Shown here piece by piece: positions 43,720-54,739 of a stretch of DNA of 64,000 nucleotides (positions are counted from its first letter, which is position 1; each line of letters opens with the position of its first letter). Source of the stretch: Mikania micrantha (Eukaryota; Streptophyta; Magnoliopsida; Asterales; Asteraceae); NCBI GenBank assembly GCA_009363875.1, contig CM018688.1, positions 62,163,001-62,227,000 of the forward strand, given 5' to 3'. The translations under genes were made by a program, and so were the position numbers. A model generated the notes under the pieces. The model was not told where the DNA came from, did no database searches, and saw only the letters and a program-made list of their open reading frames with translations.

Positions 43720-44972
43720 TTATTTTTTCAGGAAATTTATGCCTATTAGGGCATTCATTGGCATAATGTCCTTCTTCAGAACATATCCAACACCGGCATT
43801 TTTTCTTACCCTGTGGACAGATTTTTTGTTCTTCTTTTTTCTTGGTAAAATATTTACCCGCTTTAAACTTTCGTTTCTTCTTACTCCAACTCTTTTTATC
43901 TGGATTTCTCTTATATCTTTTTTTATATTTGTTTTTAAAATATGTTTTATCTTTAATTGGAGAACATCCAAAAAGAAATTGTTGATTTTCTGTGAGTTTT
44001 TCACAGCATTTTTTATTAAACTTTTAATTGTTTTTGTTTGTTAGAAAAGTCGCAATGTAAAGAGATTTCTTCCTTAACAATTCTTGTGGCTAATCCAAGA
44101 GAATGCATGGTTAAACCATTCTTTTCTTTATTCCATCTTTCTTTGGCTTTATCGCCAACGATTAGAATTTTCATTAGATATGCTTCAATCCAAGTATGGT
44201 ATTCGCCTGTATCTAATTTATATAAATTTTTCTCAAAAGTGCATGTGAAGTCGTCTAAAAGACAAATATCACATAATTGAGCTTTAGTTAAAACCTGTCT
44301 AGTTTTTTCAATTATTTTTTGATTTTCGGTTTCTTGATTATTTATATAATCAAGTCCTAAAAACATAACATAGAGAGCTTTAATAATTGTATCAAAGGTA
44401 TCTTCTCCATGCATATCCCCATTCCAAGAGGTCTTTTTGATGAAATCTTTGATAATTCCTGCAGACTTATGTTCTATTAACAACAAAACAGCTTTCGAGG
44501 AAACAAATTCATCAGGATTAGATTGGATTATCAAACTAATCTCAGTATTCCATTTATCAATTACTTCTTGTCTTTTTTGAAGATCAAAGATGCAATCAAT
44601 ATTAATGGTATTGATAGTATTAGAACTATCAGTCTCTGAATTTGGTATTCCCTTTAGATAAGGCATACTAAATTCATAATTTTTACTTTTAGGATGATAA
44701 CTAGAGCTGGATTCTCCACGTTCTCTTCCCATCTTAAATCTGCGTCTAGTTATAAACTCTTCTTCAGAAGAAGTTTCTTGTTCATCTTCTGTTTTTGGTT
44801 CTTCAGCAACAAAAATGTTTTCATTTATTGAAGAGTATTTTTCTCTAAGAGATTTAGTGTTTTTAAATATATTTTCTCTTTCATTTTCTTCAAGAGATAA
44901 ATATTTTACTATTTCATGAACTTGTTCTAAAGAGGTTTTTTTTATCAAATAAAGCCTCTTCAAGTTTTTCAA
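43720..44972 (-). pseudogene. Viral coat protein (ORF IV-like)
   Basis: The main frame 44016-44972 (318 aa) has an acidic N-terminus (EEPKTEDEQETSSEEEF) and the conserved central region (MHGEDTFDTIIKALYVMFLG, CDICLLDDFTCTFEKNLY). A second frame to about 43720 carries the basic region ([12 protein letters not shown]) and what remains of a CCHC knuckle, broken by a frameshift. In caulimovirids the knuckle binds pregenomic RNA. Confidence 0.82.
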
Positions 44973-45203
44973 TAAAAGTCATTTTTATCCACAAATTAAG
45001 ATTATTTTCTTATCTTTGAGGTTTTTAATTTCTCTTTTAAAAAAATTAATATTGTCATTAATCTTTAAAAGACTTATTGTTTTATCATTAGGATGAATGG
45101 TCCAATCACTCATCGATTCATATCTATTACGATACTTTTCTTCAATTAGAAGATATAACCAATTAATTTTTGATTAATTTTTCTAAATGGTTTTTTAAAA
45201 CGA

Positions 45204-45501
45204 CTATTTATCATTTTTGTTGGATCCAAAAGGCCATGTTAATGAATTTTTGCATTTTAAATTTCCCAGGGATGGGTTTCCAACGTAAAAATTTGTGTAT
45301 GAATATTTTTGAAACCTAATAGAGTCTGTTAGTGGTTTTTCTATATGTTTTTCTTTGAAAGGATTTGATGTCTTTATTTTCATCAATTTTATCAGAAATG
45401 TCTTTCATTATTTTTGCAGCAACAATATTCAAAGTGTTTTCTGAAATGGATTCAGTAAAAACCTTGTTTTTAAGTTCTTCAATTCTTGCCAAAGACGTCA
45501 T
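45204..45501 (-). pseudogene. Virion-associated protein-like ORF (ORF III-like)
   Basis: Two overlapping frames. 45316-45501 starts MTSLARIEELKNKVFTES and looks helical. 45204-45386 has NPFKEKHIEKPL and NPLS/GNLKCKN-type sequence near its end. Position, size (about 100 codons) and helical start fit caulimovirus ORF III, whose N-terminal coiled coil binds the aphid transmission factor. Similarity is weak, so the call leans on gene order. Confidence 0.55.
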
Positions 45502-45740
45502 ATTATAGAAAGTAATACGATCTGTTCTTCGAGCTCTTTGATTTTTATGTTACAATCAGCAATTCTCACTTGAAGATTGTTTATTATACTTCTTTTATTC
45601 TTAGTACTAAGAAATAAATTAAAACGTACCTTGTTAATTCTCATTTTGTTGATTGTAATAGTTGCTTTTTGATCAGCAATTTGTTCTTCAATTTTTGAGA
45701 CGATATCGTAATAGCTTGTGTTGACATGCTTAATTGCCAA
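45498..45740 (-). CDS. Small coiled-coil-like ORF of the viral segment
   Basis: An 80-aa frame opening with TTG (no ATG at the edge), rich in I, K, E and N, with heptad-like spacing (IVSKIEEQIADQKATITINK; KIKELEEQIVLL). It overlaps the end of the preceding aphid-factor-like frame and the start of the ORF III-like frame. I do not recognise it. It could be a former separate gene, an extension of a neighbour, or chance. Confidence 0.35.
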   Translation of the reverse strand: MAIKHVNTSYYDIVSKIEEQIADQKATITINKMRINKVRFNLFLSTKNKRSIINNLQVRIADCNIKIKELEEQIVLLSII

Positions 45741-46154
45741 TAACCTTCTCGATAGCTGTTTTAACTTCTTGAAAGTCTTTTTCTAAGATTTGGAATCTTA
45801 GTTCATTTTTAAGTTCTTGTTCTTTAAAGAGTTCTTTTAAAGAACCAAAATCAATTTTTATTTCCCCCTCTCTAAAAGAAGAGATATCAGATTTAAATTT
45901 TTGATAAGGAATTTTATTTTTAGAAAAAGATTCACTGATATCTTTTTCTAATCCAAAATAATGGAGAATTTTGGCTAATTTGAGCCAACTTCTTCTGTTT
46001 ATTTCATTAATATTGTTAAGAGAATTAACAATATTATGTAAAGTTACATTTTCAGCATAAAAATGAACTTGTGTGAAGCATTTTTTATTAAACTCTTAAT
46101 TTTTAGGATTTTTCCTTTTTTATAAATATGAGGATAATCGTATCGATTACTCAT
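45730..46154 (-). pseudogene. Aphid-transmission-factor-like ORF (ORF II-like)
   Basis: The ATG at 46154 overlaps the movement-protein stop in ATGAGTAA. The start MSNRYDYPHIYKKG and a helical, charged C-terminal half ending KVIGN fit the caulimovirus aphid transmission factor, which links virions to aphid mouthparts. One frameshift lies about 30 codons in; the rest of the frame runs clean to the stop at 45730-45732. Because it is broken it is absent from simple long-ORF views. Confidence 0.6.
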
Positions 46155-46790
46155 CTAAAATTCTTTTTAGTGTTTCACCGAATTTATCAATTTTGTTTGA
46201 AACAGATCTAACAAAATCAGGAGATGAAGATGGTGCTTCTCGAATCTCCAGTTTATTATTATCAAAAGAAAATCTGGGTTTTTGCCCAATCATTTCTTTA
46301 TTTCTTGCTATATCTATAGTCCAATTACTTTGAATCTGAGAAGGTTCAGAAAATTTACTTCTTTCTACAGATCCAATTTCAGAAAAAATTTCTTCAAGAG
46401 AAATATTTTCTTTTTTTTATACTCGATTGAGTGTGCACTATTTGTAATAGCATATGATACCAAATAATTTTTCAAAAAAACTTTATTACCTGGTTCCATG
46501 AGGTCACTTCTTTCACACAGATGTATGAAGCTAAGTACTTTATCAAAGTCCTTAGAGTTTTTATTTAAAGCAAATTTAGGATATATGGTAAACATGAATT
46601 TTCCGTATGCTAAATTTCCTTGAATTGCTCCAAGTAGAGTGTCTTGTCGATTAATAATTCTATTATTAACTAATGCCATTTTTATTGGAAAATTAATTCC
46701 ATCTCTAAATTGAGCTTTGATCATTATTTTTACTGCCCCTATATGGATCATATTAAGAGTTTTCCTAACATCACTATTGATATTTAACAA
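46147..46790 (-). pseudogene. Viral movement protein (ORF I-like), N-terminus missing
   Basis: The frame 46365-46790 has the caulimovirid movement-protein core (LNMIHIGAVKIMIKAQFRDG, GNLAYGKFMFTIYPKFAL, FLKNYLVSYAITNSAHSIEY). A one-base indel in an A8 run near 46410 shifts the frame, and the C-terminal part continues to a stop at 46147-46149. About the first third is gone: the segment joins Reina-2 RT near 46793. In the virus the protein forms tubules through plasmodesmata. Confidence 0.88.
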
Positions 46791-47875
46791 GCCAACCCAA
46801 GGAAACTACGGATGTCTTTAACTGATTTAGGGACGGGCCACTGTTGAATACTTTCAATTTTACTGGGATCTACAGCTACCCCTTTAGCAGAAATGAAATG
46901 ACCCAAATAGCCAACTGTAGTTTGCCCAAAAACACATTTTGACATTTTGGCAACTAAACCATGGGTCTGTAAGGTTTGAAAAACAACTTTCAAATGTTGC
47001 AAATGAGCTTCCCATGTATGGCTATAAACCAGTATATCATCAAAGAAAACCAAAACAATTTTACGAAGTAATGGGCGAAAAACATCGTTCATTAAGCGTT
47101 GAAATGTTGAAGGGGCATTAGATAAGCCAAAGAGCATAACGAGAAACTCCAAATGCCCATCATGTGTTCGAAATGCGGTTTTAGCAATAGCTCCCTCTTT
47201 TAATTGGATCTGATGATAACCAGCTAAAAGATCTAATTTTGAAAAGAAACATGCACCATGTAACTCATCAAATAGCTCATCAATCGTGGGTATAGGAAAA
47301 CGGTCCCGAACCGTGATCGCATTAAGGGCCCGATAATCCACACAAAATCGCCATGTACCATCTTTTTTTCGGACTAGTAGTACCGGGGAAGAAAAAGGAC
47401 TGGTACTTGGCCTTATAATACCTCGTTGTAACATCTCCTGAATCAATCGATCAATTTATTGTTTCTGAAAATGAGGATATCGGTAAGGGCGAACCGCAAC
47501 AGGTGGTTGATTAGGTAACAATTCTATGTCATGATCTTGAGTCCTTATAGGAGGTAAGGTGGTTGGGGGTTCAAAAACTTTGGAAAATTCTAACAACAAA
47601 CTTTGAATGTCAGCTGGATAAGTATTTGTTGAAGAGGGCTCTGAATGAACTAAGTGGAGATGATAAAACTCAGCAATCGCATCGGCATGAGCCAACCGAG
47701 CAAGGCCATTAAACTGAATTGGTTGAGCCATCATATTGGAATCACCCTTCCAAACCACCTTGATATTATCCAACTGAAACTCAAAGATGGATGTGGCATA
47801 GTTGGTGACAACAGGACCCAAAGTGGAAAGCCACGACACCCCTAATGTGACAACTAGTACCTGATCGGCCGGCAA
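46784..47875 (-). pseudogene. Reina-2 protease end and reverse transcriptase
   Basis: 47456-47875 holds the end of the protease (LGVSWLSTLGPV) and the linker to RT (RPYRYPHFQK). 46784-47446 is RT ([26 protein letters not shown]) up to FLGLA, where viral sequence begins. The two parts are in the same frame, separated by a nonsense codon near 47456. The FFDD box is intact. The protease active site DSG lies beyond the truncation at about 47880. Confidence 0.83.
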
Positions 47876-47879
47876 GTCC

Positions 47880-48163
47880 GTACGGTATGTGTACTTTCAA
47901 CAGTAACTATGTGTAAATACATGTGTGTAAACAGTACTTGTATTAACAGAATTCAAAATACAAGAAACTGTTGTACGTATTTTTGTGTAAACTTAAATAC
48001 TGTAAGTACAACACGCATTTGAAACAATAGTTGTGTGTATTTAAGTGAAAACCTAAGTACAGTTAGCACAACAAATCATGAGAAACAATAGTGTTCAAAC
48101 AGATAACAATTACAAATCGGTTGAGATCTGATATCCATAGATGACAGGAATCAGATGGCCGAC
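47880..48163 (+). repeat. Element X 5' LTR, first part
   Basis: It matches the inverse of about 1160-1353 (GATCTGAT.TCC, GACAGGAATCAGATGGCCGAC). The exact LTR start is uncertain, between 47876 and 47895. About 230 bp present in the inverted copy are missing between 48163 and 56479, where the Athila-derived element lies. Confidence 0.65.
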
Positions 48164-48467
48164 AAATTCCTGGTTTGTTTATATGTGAGGGCGTCTTGAA
48201 AGCTAGAACCCAGGTTTGATTTGATTTTAGGTTTCCTAAGTGTGGGTCTAATGAAATGAAATGTAGAACATGAACATAATGGACCATGAGTAAGGGACAG
48301 GAACAATCAGTATGGGTTTAACAGGACAAAAATACTTGCAATCTTTTTCAAAGCATTTGATCTTGAATTAATGAGTTTAATTGTGTAGAAACCATTTCAC
48401 CTGGCTGTGATCCCAGATTTTTGCATAAGTCTTTTTCAGGGACGAAAAAGAGATAAGTGTGGGGATG
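48164..48467 (+). repeat. Tail of a second Athila-derived copy
   Basis: 304 bp, by eye identical to 54436-54739 (offset 6272), including the polypurine-like AAGTGTGGGGATG. It is internal sequence and not LTR, as shown by its place before the polypurine tract. Confidence 0.8.
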
Positions 48468-50205
48468 TGATGTGTTGCAAAACACATCTGTTTTTCCATT
48501 TGTTTCTATCGAGTTTCTGTACAGTTTATTAGTTTTTAGAGTCGATTTATGCTGGTTCTTCACAATTTGGTAATTTCATGCTTGCAGGAAACAGACATAT
48601 CATTTTGGAGCAAAAGATCAAGAAAACGAGCTACCGGGTGGAAGAGAACGAACCCAAGAACAAAAGAGGAAAAATCTAACATTTGGGTGTTGTCGCGTAT
48701 CGCGAAGGACATCTGAAACCCTGTCGCGGTACGCGACAGGTGAAAATGACCACAATGCCCTCGTTTAATGATTTCGGTTTGACCCGACTGTTTTGTCGGG
48801 TAGCGAGACCCATCGCGTAGCGCGAAGGGTTCAGAGGAGCCTGTCGCGGTACGCGACAGGGTTAAAGATTCAGAATTTCGAGTATATGTTTTCTGAAATG
48901 GCTGGAGGCTAGGGTATTATATTCTGGACGATTAGAGACGAGCAGGGAGGCAACTAGAGGCTGGAGGACAAGAGTGGAGTCGATCTTAATCATCGGGAAG
49001 CCTTAGACGAGTGATCCGAAGGGTGTAACGTGATCGGTTTACTTTGTTTCTCTTGTTTCTCATGTTTTCTTGCATTAAACAGATTATGGGTTGTTTTCAT
49101 ATGATGTTTATTGGCTAAACTTCTAGAACTACCTAGGTTAGATGATTGTACATGACTGATTTTGGTTTATTTCGGTTTTGGAACAATATGATGTGATGGA
49201 TTTATGATTTAAAGACTTGGTTTGGAATATTGGATGTGTATGTGTGTCTTTGATTGTTAAATGATTAATATGATGTTCCTCATGTGTCTTGGCGATTGTC
49301 TGTCGCGAAATAGGTGCATGCTAGAATCAATTACTGCGTGTCTTTGATTATTGGATGAATTATTGTGATCAGGTAATTCATAGGAGTGTTTTATTATGAT
49401 TTAGATGATTAAGATGTGCAACCAACTTTAATATCTGTGAGGTGAGAAGTTGTCGATAAGTCTTGGTTGTTAGCCTGTTAGACTAGAGGCTTCGTGAGAA
49501 GATCAGTCTAATTTGTCTATAAAACTTTGTTTATTGAGTTCAATAGGAAAATCCAAGTTATCCCTAGCATTTAAGTGAACTGTGACTTTCGCGCTGTGAG
49601 GCAGATTGTTTAACAGTTATTTCTCAGGTGTTTTGAGATTATCGTATTGTGAGGTAGATAATCTAGCGGATACTTCATAAGTAGTTGGATGACTTGTGAA
49701 AGGAATCCATTTAACCGGTGGTTTAACGGCTTTTAGGACCCTTAGTTGACTATCCTTGAGAAGGGTCGAGGGTGCTCTAGGTTTCCTTTGAGTTTAGTAT
49801 TTAAAGATCCCGGTATAACATTAGTTCCATCCCCGAGAGAACCTTGTCAAGCATGTATATGATTCAAGCCTAGGTAGTGCTTCTTTCCTTCTCTGATTTA
49901 GTCTTTGTTTGCTCATTTATTTTTATTACTAAGTGCTTTTAAGTATTTTAGTTGTTAGTAAAACCCCCTTTTTCCTCATTAATATTTTGTTTAACTAAAT
50001 TTTGTATAAATAAGTCTTTGAGTCTAGTTAGTACAGTCTGTAGAAGTCTGTGGGTTCGATATCCGGACTTACTTTTGTCTTGCTACATACGATAGGTACA
50101 CTTGCGTGTCGGTAGCTTAGGTTTTAGAGAGTCTAGATTTATTACTTTGTGTCTATTTTAGAGTCGGTTTTTAGTTAGTTTATTAGCTAAGCTCCGTCGA
50201 CATCA
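48468..50205 (+). repeat. Athila-derived LTR, left copy (1738 bp)
   Basis: It runs from TGATGTGTTGC to GTCGACATCA. Compared with the right copy I counted about seven substitutions and one single-base indel. It contains the CG-rich palindromes CTGTCGCGGTACGCGACAG at 48721 and 48841. Confidence 0.85.
48691..48860 (+). repeat. Set of CG-rich hairpin palindromes in the LTR
   Basis: TGTCGCGTATCGCGA (48691), CTGTCGCGGTACGCGACAG (48721 and 48841) and ATCGCGTAGCGCGA (about 48813). The same set lies at 54963-55132 in the right LTR, and a diverged set at 53158-53287 in the internal region. Confidence 0.75.
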
Positions 50206-50206
50206 A

Positions 50207-50230
50207 GTTTTTGGCGTCGTTGCCGGGGAC
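50207..50230 (+). promoter_or_regulatory. Athila-type primer-binding site
   Basis: GTTTTTGGCGTCGTTGCCGG, continuing GGAC, directly follows the LTR. TGGCGCCGTTGCCGGGGA-type sites are typical of Athila/Tat elements; one base differs here. Confidence 0.8.
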
Positions 50231-50360
50231 TTCTTAGTCGATTGTGCTTACTAGTTCTTTTTCTTATCTGTGCATATTTGTGTTTATTTTGTTTTCAATT
50301 TTGTTTTATTTTATTTCTTTCTGTTTATTTTTATTCATTTTTTTGCAGGTTTGTTAGTGC

Positions 50361-52200
50361 ATGCCACACCTACGTTCACACGGACCGCCACCTGAGTTTT
50401 CATTGCCTTCAAGGAGCGATTCGCGGGACTTCTCTGAGGGTTCTACGAGCGAGGTAAGTGCTTCTACTCCCATTTCTGCAGATTTTTCCGAGCACACATC
50501 TTCTTCTTCTTCTACTCACTCTAGCCCACGTTTTCATTTTGTTCCACTCATGGCGGCGCGTCGTACTGTGCATCAGCAGGCCACTGCGGGTTTCACGGGG
50601 CTTAACAACCCCATTGCACCACCACCGATCCCGAATGAAAATTCGTGGCAGATTCCTTCATATATCATGACCGCTATTAATAATGCTCAATTCAGCGGTC
50701 GTGATGATGAAGATGCACCCGCACACCTTGCTCGGCTCACACGCATCTGTGGTACCTTTAATCTTCAAGGGGCCACTGAAGATGCGATTTTCATGCACCT
50801 GTTTCCATTTTCTTTGTCGGGGCGAGCAGCTACTTGGCTTGACTCTCATCCGCCAGACACTTTTACTACTTGGGTTAGCCTTCGGGATGCTTTTCTTAGA
50901 AAGTACTTCCCACCTGCTAAGGCTGCCCGCCTGCGAGATGATATCCATTCATTCCGAATGGCACCTGATGAGCCTTATTATCTTGCTTGGGAGAGGTTCC
51001 AAAACCTTCTAAGCAGATGCTCCCAGCACGGTCTCTCTGATTGGGCTCTTGTAGAGAAGTTCTACAATGGTCTAACTTATGAGACTCGGGCTTGTTTTGA
51101 CACTTCTGCGGGTGGTCATCTCATGGGAAAAAGAGATGTTGCTGAGTGCACCGATATGTTTGAAAGTTTTGCTCAGGCTGAGTATGAGCAGCGGTCTTCA
51201 AATAGGAATTCCACTCTTATTGCTAGTTCCTCCTCTTCCACAAGAGGAGTTCACCACGTTAATGTGGACACTAGTGTTGCTGCTGCTCTTGAGTCTTTAG
51301 CTAGGGATGTCAAGGATTTGAAGATGAGAGTGGATCGGTGTGAGATTTGTAGAGGTGGTCACGCCACTTCTGAGTGTTTGGTGAGCTAGGAGCAGGCTAA
51401 TTATGTAGGAGGACAGGGTAGGTTTGGGCAGTCTTATAACCCCGGTTGGGGAAATTCTCAGAACTAAACCTATAGATCTTCAAGCAATCCCCCTGGTTTC
51501 CATCATAGTTACTCTTAAAACCAGGGGCAGGGGCAGCCTAGTGGTAGTTCTGGTAGCAATTCAGGTGCTAGTGGTGGTTTCGGTAGGATAGAGGAATTGT
51601 TGACTCAGTTAGTGGCTAAGGATGCCACTACACAGAAGATCCTACATGAGCATGATGTTCTCCTCAAGAACCAACAATCTGCGTTCTTGGATTTACAGAG
51701 AACGGTTGGTGACATAGCCAAACGGTTGGATGAACGGCCCCAAGGCCAGTTCTCGGGTCAGCCCCAAACCAACCCAAACGCCCACGTTAAGGCGGTCACT
51801 ACTCGTTCCGGAAGAGGTGGAGGAGAAGTGTTCATACCACCGGTGTTGGTGGAAGTTGAGGAGAGTGAGAGATTGGTTCCACCGGTTGATTTAGATGAGG
51901 AGGAACCGGTGGATGAGGAGATTGAGATGGAGACTCCTGGGAGGGTGCCCCCGAGGCTAGTCCCAGCAAGTACCGCACCTAACAGTGAGTCTCCCGTTGA
52001 GAAGCCGGCAGTTGGTAAGCCGGTCATGTTTAGACCCATCACGGAGATTGATCTTACCTGTGTTCCTTATCCGGCGCGCTTAACTAATCAAAAGCATGCT
52101 AAGGAATACGTGCATTTTCTTTTCTTGACATGTTTAGACAACTCAAGATCAATCTCCCTTTTATTGAAGCCCTTTAGCACATACCCAAGTATGTCAAGTT
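50361..52200 (+). pseudogene. Athila-type Gag
   Basis: The first frame 50361-51389 (342 aa) has the Athila Gag core (FSGRDDEDAPAHLARLTRIC, FPFSLSGRAATWLDS, FYNGLTYETRACFDTSAGG) and a short zinc finger CEICRGGHATSEC. The same frame goes on after stops at 51387-51389, 51465-51467 and 51516-51518 into 51597-52205 (LTQLVAKDATTQKILHEHDV, TRSGR). It then loses frame near 52110-52130, before the protease. Three stops within 130 bp and a shift mean it is not translated in full. Confidence 0.82.
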
Positions 52201-52210
52201 TCTGAAAGAG

Positions 52211-52861
52211 TTGCTGAAAGGTAAGAACCGTTTAGGAGAGGTCGCCAACGTGTCATTGAGTGTGGGTTGTTCCGCGGTGATTTTAAACAAGCTTCCCGAA
52301 AAGCTTGTAGATCCGGGAATGTTTACTATCCCGTGTTTATTTGGAGATGATGTGAGGAGGTATGCTCTGGCGGACTCAGGGGCTAGCATCAATCTGATGC
52401 CATATTCTTTATACGAGAAGCTAGCCCTTGGTGATTTGTCCCCCACACGCATGACCTTGTCGTTGGCGGATCGGTCGGTTAAGTGTCCACGGGGGATTTT
52501 GAAGAATGTGTTAGTCAAAGTGGATAGGTTTATGTTCCCCGTGGATTTTGTGGTAATGGATATGGAGGCGGACACGACGGTTCCCATCATTCTTGGGCGG
52601 CCATTCTTGCGCACCGCCAAGGCTATTATAGATGTGTACGAGGGAAAACTCACTTTTAGAGTGGGTGATGAGAGTGTTTGTTTGAAAATAGCAAAATCTA
52701 TGAGCACCGGTGGTGAGTTAGTCCATCAAGTTGATGGTGTGAAGTTGGTGAGTGATGATGTAGGTGTGAATGAGGTCATGGGAGGAGGACCATGGGATGT
52801 TGGTGATCGTGGTCATGACTTGATTGCAAGGGAGGAGGTTTCCCTTGACTCCCCCATTTGA
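52211..52861 (+). pseudogene. Athila-type aspartic protease domain
   Basis: A 216-aa frame with LPEKLVDPGMFTIPCLFG, the active site ADSGASINLMPYSLYEKLAL (about residue 55) and the flap/end VPIILGRPFLRTAKAIIDVY. In complete elements RT follows; here the frame stops and no RT is found. Confidence 0.82.
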
Positions 52862-54739
52862 GTTGAGTGTGAGTGAGTTCTTGGGTTAATCACCCAAGTG
52901 TAGAGTTTGTAGGTTATTTTGTGTGTCGTTGGTGTGTTTTTCATTTTTCGTGATTGTTTTTTGTTTTTTTTTCGTTTTCGTTTTTGTGTGTTTTAATTTG
53001 TTTTGCAGGTTTTTGATCGATTTGATGCCATAAAGATGAATTGGAGCCACCAGGCATGTTTTTCTTTGCCTTAGATTGGTTTTAGGATGATTTGGTGTTT
53101 TAGGGGTGAAAATTTTGGCTAAGGCATGGAAAATCCAGAAACTTTCTGGAAAAATGACCCCGTCGCGTCACACGACACCCACAGGGCCATCTGTCGCGCT
53201 ACACTAGAGATTTTGGTCAACGCGCGGGTCAAACATGCGTCGCGTATCGCGACGGCAATTCGAAAATCTGTCGCGGTACGCGACGGGCCTCTGAGTGTTT
53301 AAAAATGTTTAAAAACCCTAGTTTTCAAATTTTTACCCCTAATTTACCTATCCTACACCGCATTCACCACCATAGGAGGTTCTCTAAATTCTTTTTTGTT
53401 GCATTGAATTGATGTTTTTCAAATTCTTAGTTAGTTCTTAATTTTCTTTGTTTGATTTGTGTTTTTCTTTGTTTATTTTACTTGAATGGTAGGATTGGTT
53501 TGTGGTTGGGTTTAATCATGGATATCATTATGTTTCTTTGGATGTGTTGATGCTTGTTTGATCTTTGTTTTGTGTAGATCTTTTGTTATTGTTTATAGCC
53601 CGTGGAGCAGAATCGTAGATTGTGGAGCTACGTGGAAAGATTGGCACTTGACAGTCTTCTCTTCAACCAGCTAAGTTATTTTCAGTTTATAGTTTTAAAT
53701 TTTGTTTTAGTTTTTCTTTTGGGTTTCCTTTTTCTCTAAATTGGGGACAATGTAAAGTTTAAGTGTGGGGATGGGAAATTTAGTTTTAATTTTGTTTTAG
53801 TAGTTAGTTTTTGAATGTTAGTTTAGTTAAGTTTTTAAGTCAAAATTTTTCAAAATTTTCAAAATTTTTGAATTTGTTTTTACATCTTTAGCTTAGATTT
53901 TTCTTGTCCTTGTTTAAGTTGGTTGCAAAAAGCATGATGGGAAATGATAGAAAAGTAGGTTTTGTGGTTTCTTTCATGATTAACTTGTTGGTTTGGGTTT
54001 CATGCTTTGGTTATGGGATATGTAGGTAAGCTCAACTGGTTGTTTTCGTCCCGCAGGATTGGTATAATTTCACTTAAACGTATGAATTTCATGGGAAACA
54101 TCTTGGGGGTTTGTAATTGATGAAACTGTTTTCTAGTCAGAAAGAAGTCTTTGCATAATAACAAATGAGAGTTTTGAAAATCTGATTTTTGTTTGGCACA
54201 TAAGTACTCTTTTTATGAGAATAAATCCGAGTCTTATGGCGCCTCCATTTCACCAAACAAGATGAGTAAAAAAAAAGAAAAATAAAAAGAAAAGAAGTTG
54301 GAATAAAAACTTATGTGTCACACGCCGGGTTGCAGCCTGGTTGAAACACCACTAAGTTAATTTCAATGGATTGAAAAATAAAAGAAAAAAATGCTCACGC
54401 TTCCATCTATTTCATGTATAAAAATCTGACTTGAGAAATTCCTGGTTTGTTTATATGTGAGGGCGTCTTGAAAGCTAGAACCCAGGTTTGATTTGATTTT
54501 AGGTTTCCTAAGTGTGGGTCTAATGAAATGAAATGTAGAACATGAACATAATGGACCATGAGTAAGGGACAGGAACAATCAGTATGGGTTTAACAGGACA
54601 AAAATACTTGCAATCTTTTTCAAAGCATTTGATCTTGAATTAATGAGTTTAATTGTGTAGAAACCATTTCACCTGGCTGTGATCCCAGATTTTTGCATAA
54701 GTCTTTTTCAGGGACGAAAAAGAGATAAGTGTGGGGATG
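52862..54739 (+). other. Non-coding internal region of the Athila-derived element
   Basis: It replaces RT, RNase H and integrase. It holds CG-rich palindromes (53158-53287), a polypurine-like AAGTGTGGGGATGG at 53761, T-rich stretches and the 304-bp tail also seen at 48164. No long ORF. Confidence 0.65.

Larger units (their letters stand above)
40771..46793 (-). mobile_element. Endogenous caulimovirid (pararetrovirus) segment, Caulimovirus-like
   Basis: On the minus strand the order is: movement protein, aphid-transmission-factor-like ORF, small ORFs, coat protein, polymerase remnant, transactivator/viroplasmin, a pregenomic promoter with poly(A) signal, and a leader ending at a tRNA-Met primer site. 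This is the gene order of genus Caulimovirus. Every gene has frameshifts, stops or deletions, and the protease and catalytic RT are missing, so it is a relic. It lies inside the pol gene of Reina-2. Confidence 0.9.
33924..47880 (-). mobile_element. Reina-2: Reina-like Ty3/gypsy element, interrupted and 5'-truncated
   Basis: The minus-strand element lies about 50 bp upstream of the first retained proteasome exon. Its 3' LTR (33924-33982 plus 38918-39084, about 226 bp) starts TGTTGTGACC after a purine-rich tract, has a TATATAAGG box and ends ACCCTATCA. Reina-1 is inserted in this LTR. The pol region is split by an endogenous caulimovirid at 40771-46793, with loss of about 100 codons between RT and RNase H. 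Gag and the protease active site are missing because LTR X begins near 47880. Confidence 0.78.

Noticed and set aside
43706..44044. 112-residue plus-strand ORF rich in F, L and I that looks like a membrane protein
   Set aside because: It is antisense to the lysine-rich coat-protein end; poly-Lys/Asn coding read backwards gives Phe/Leu runs.
50242..50457. 71-residue hydrophobic ORF before the Athila-type gag
   Set aside because: It overlaps the gag start in another frame and is T-rich leader sequence.
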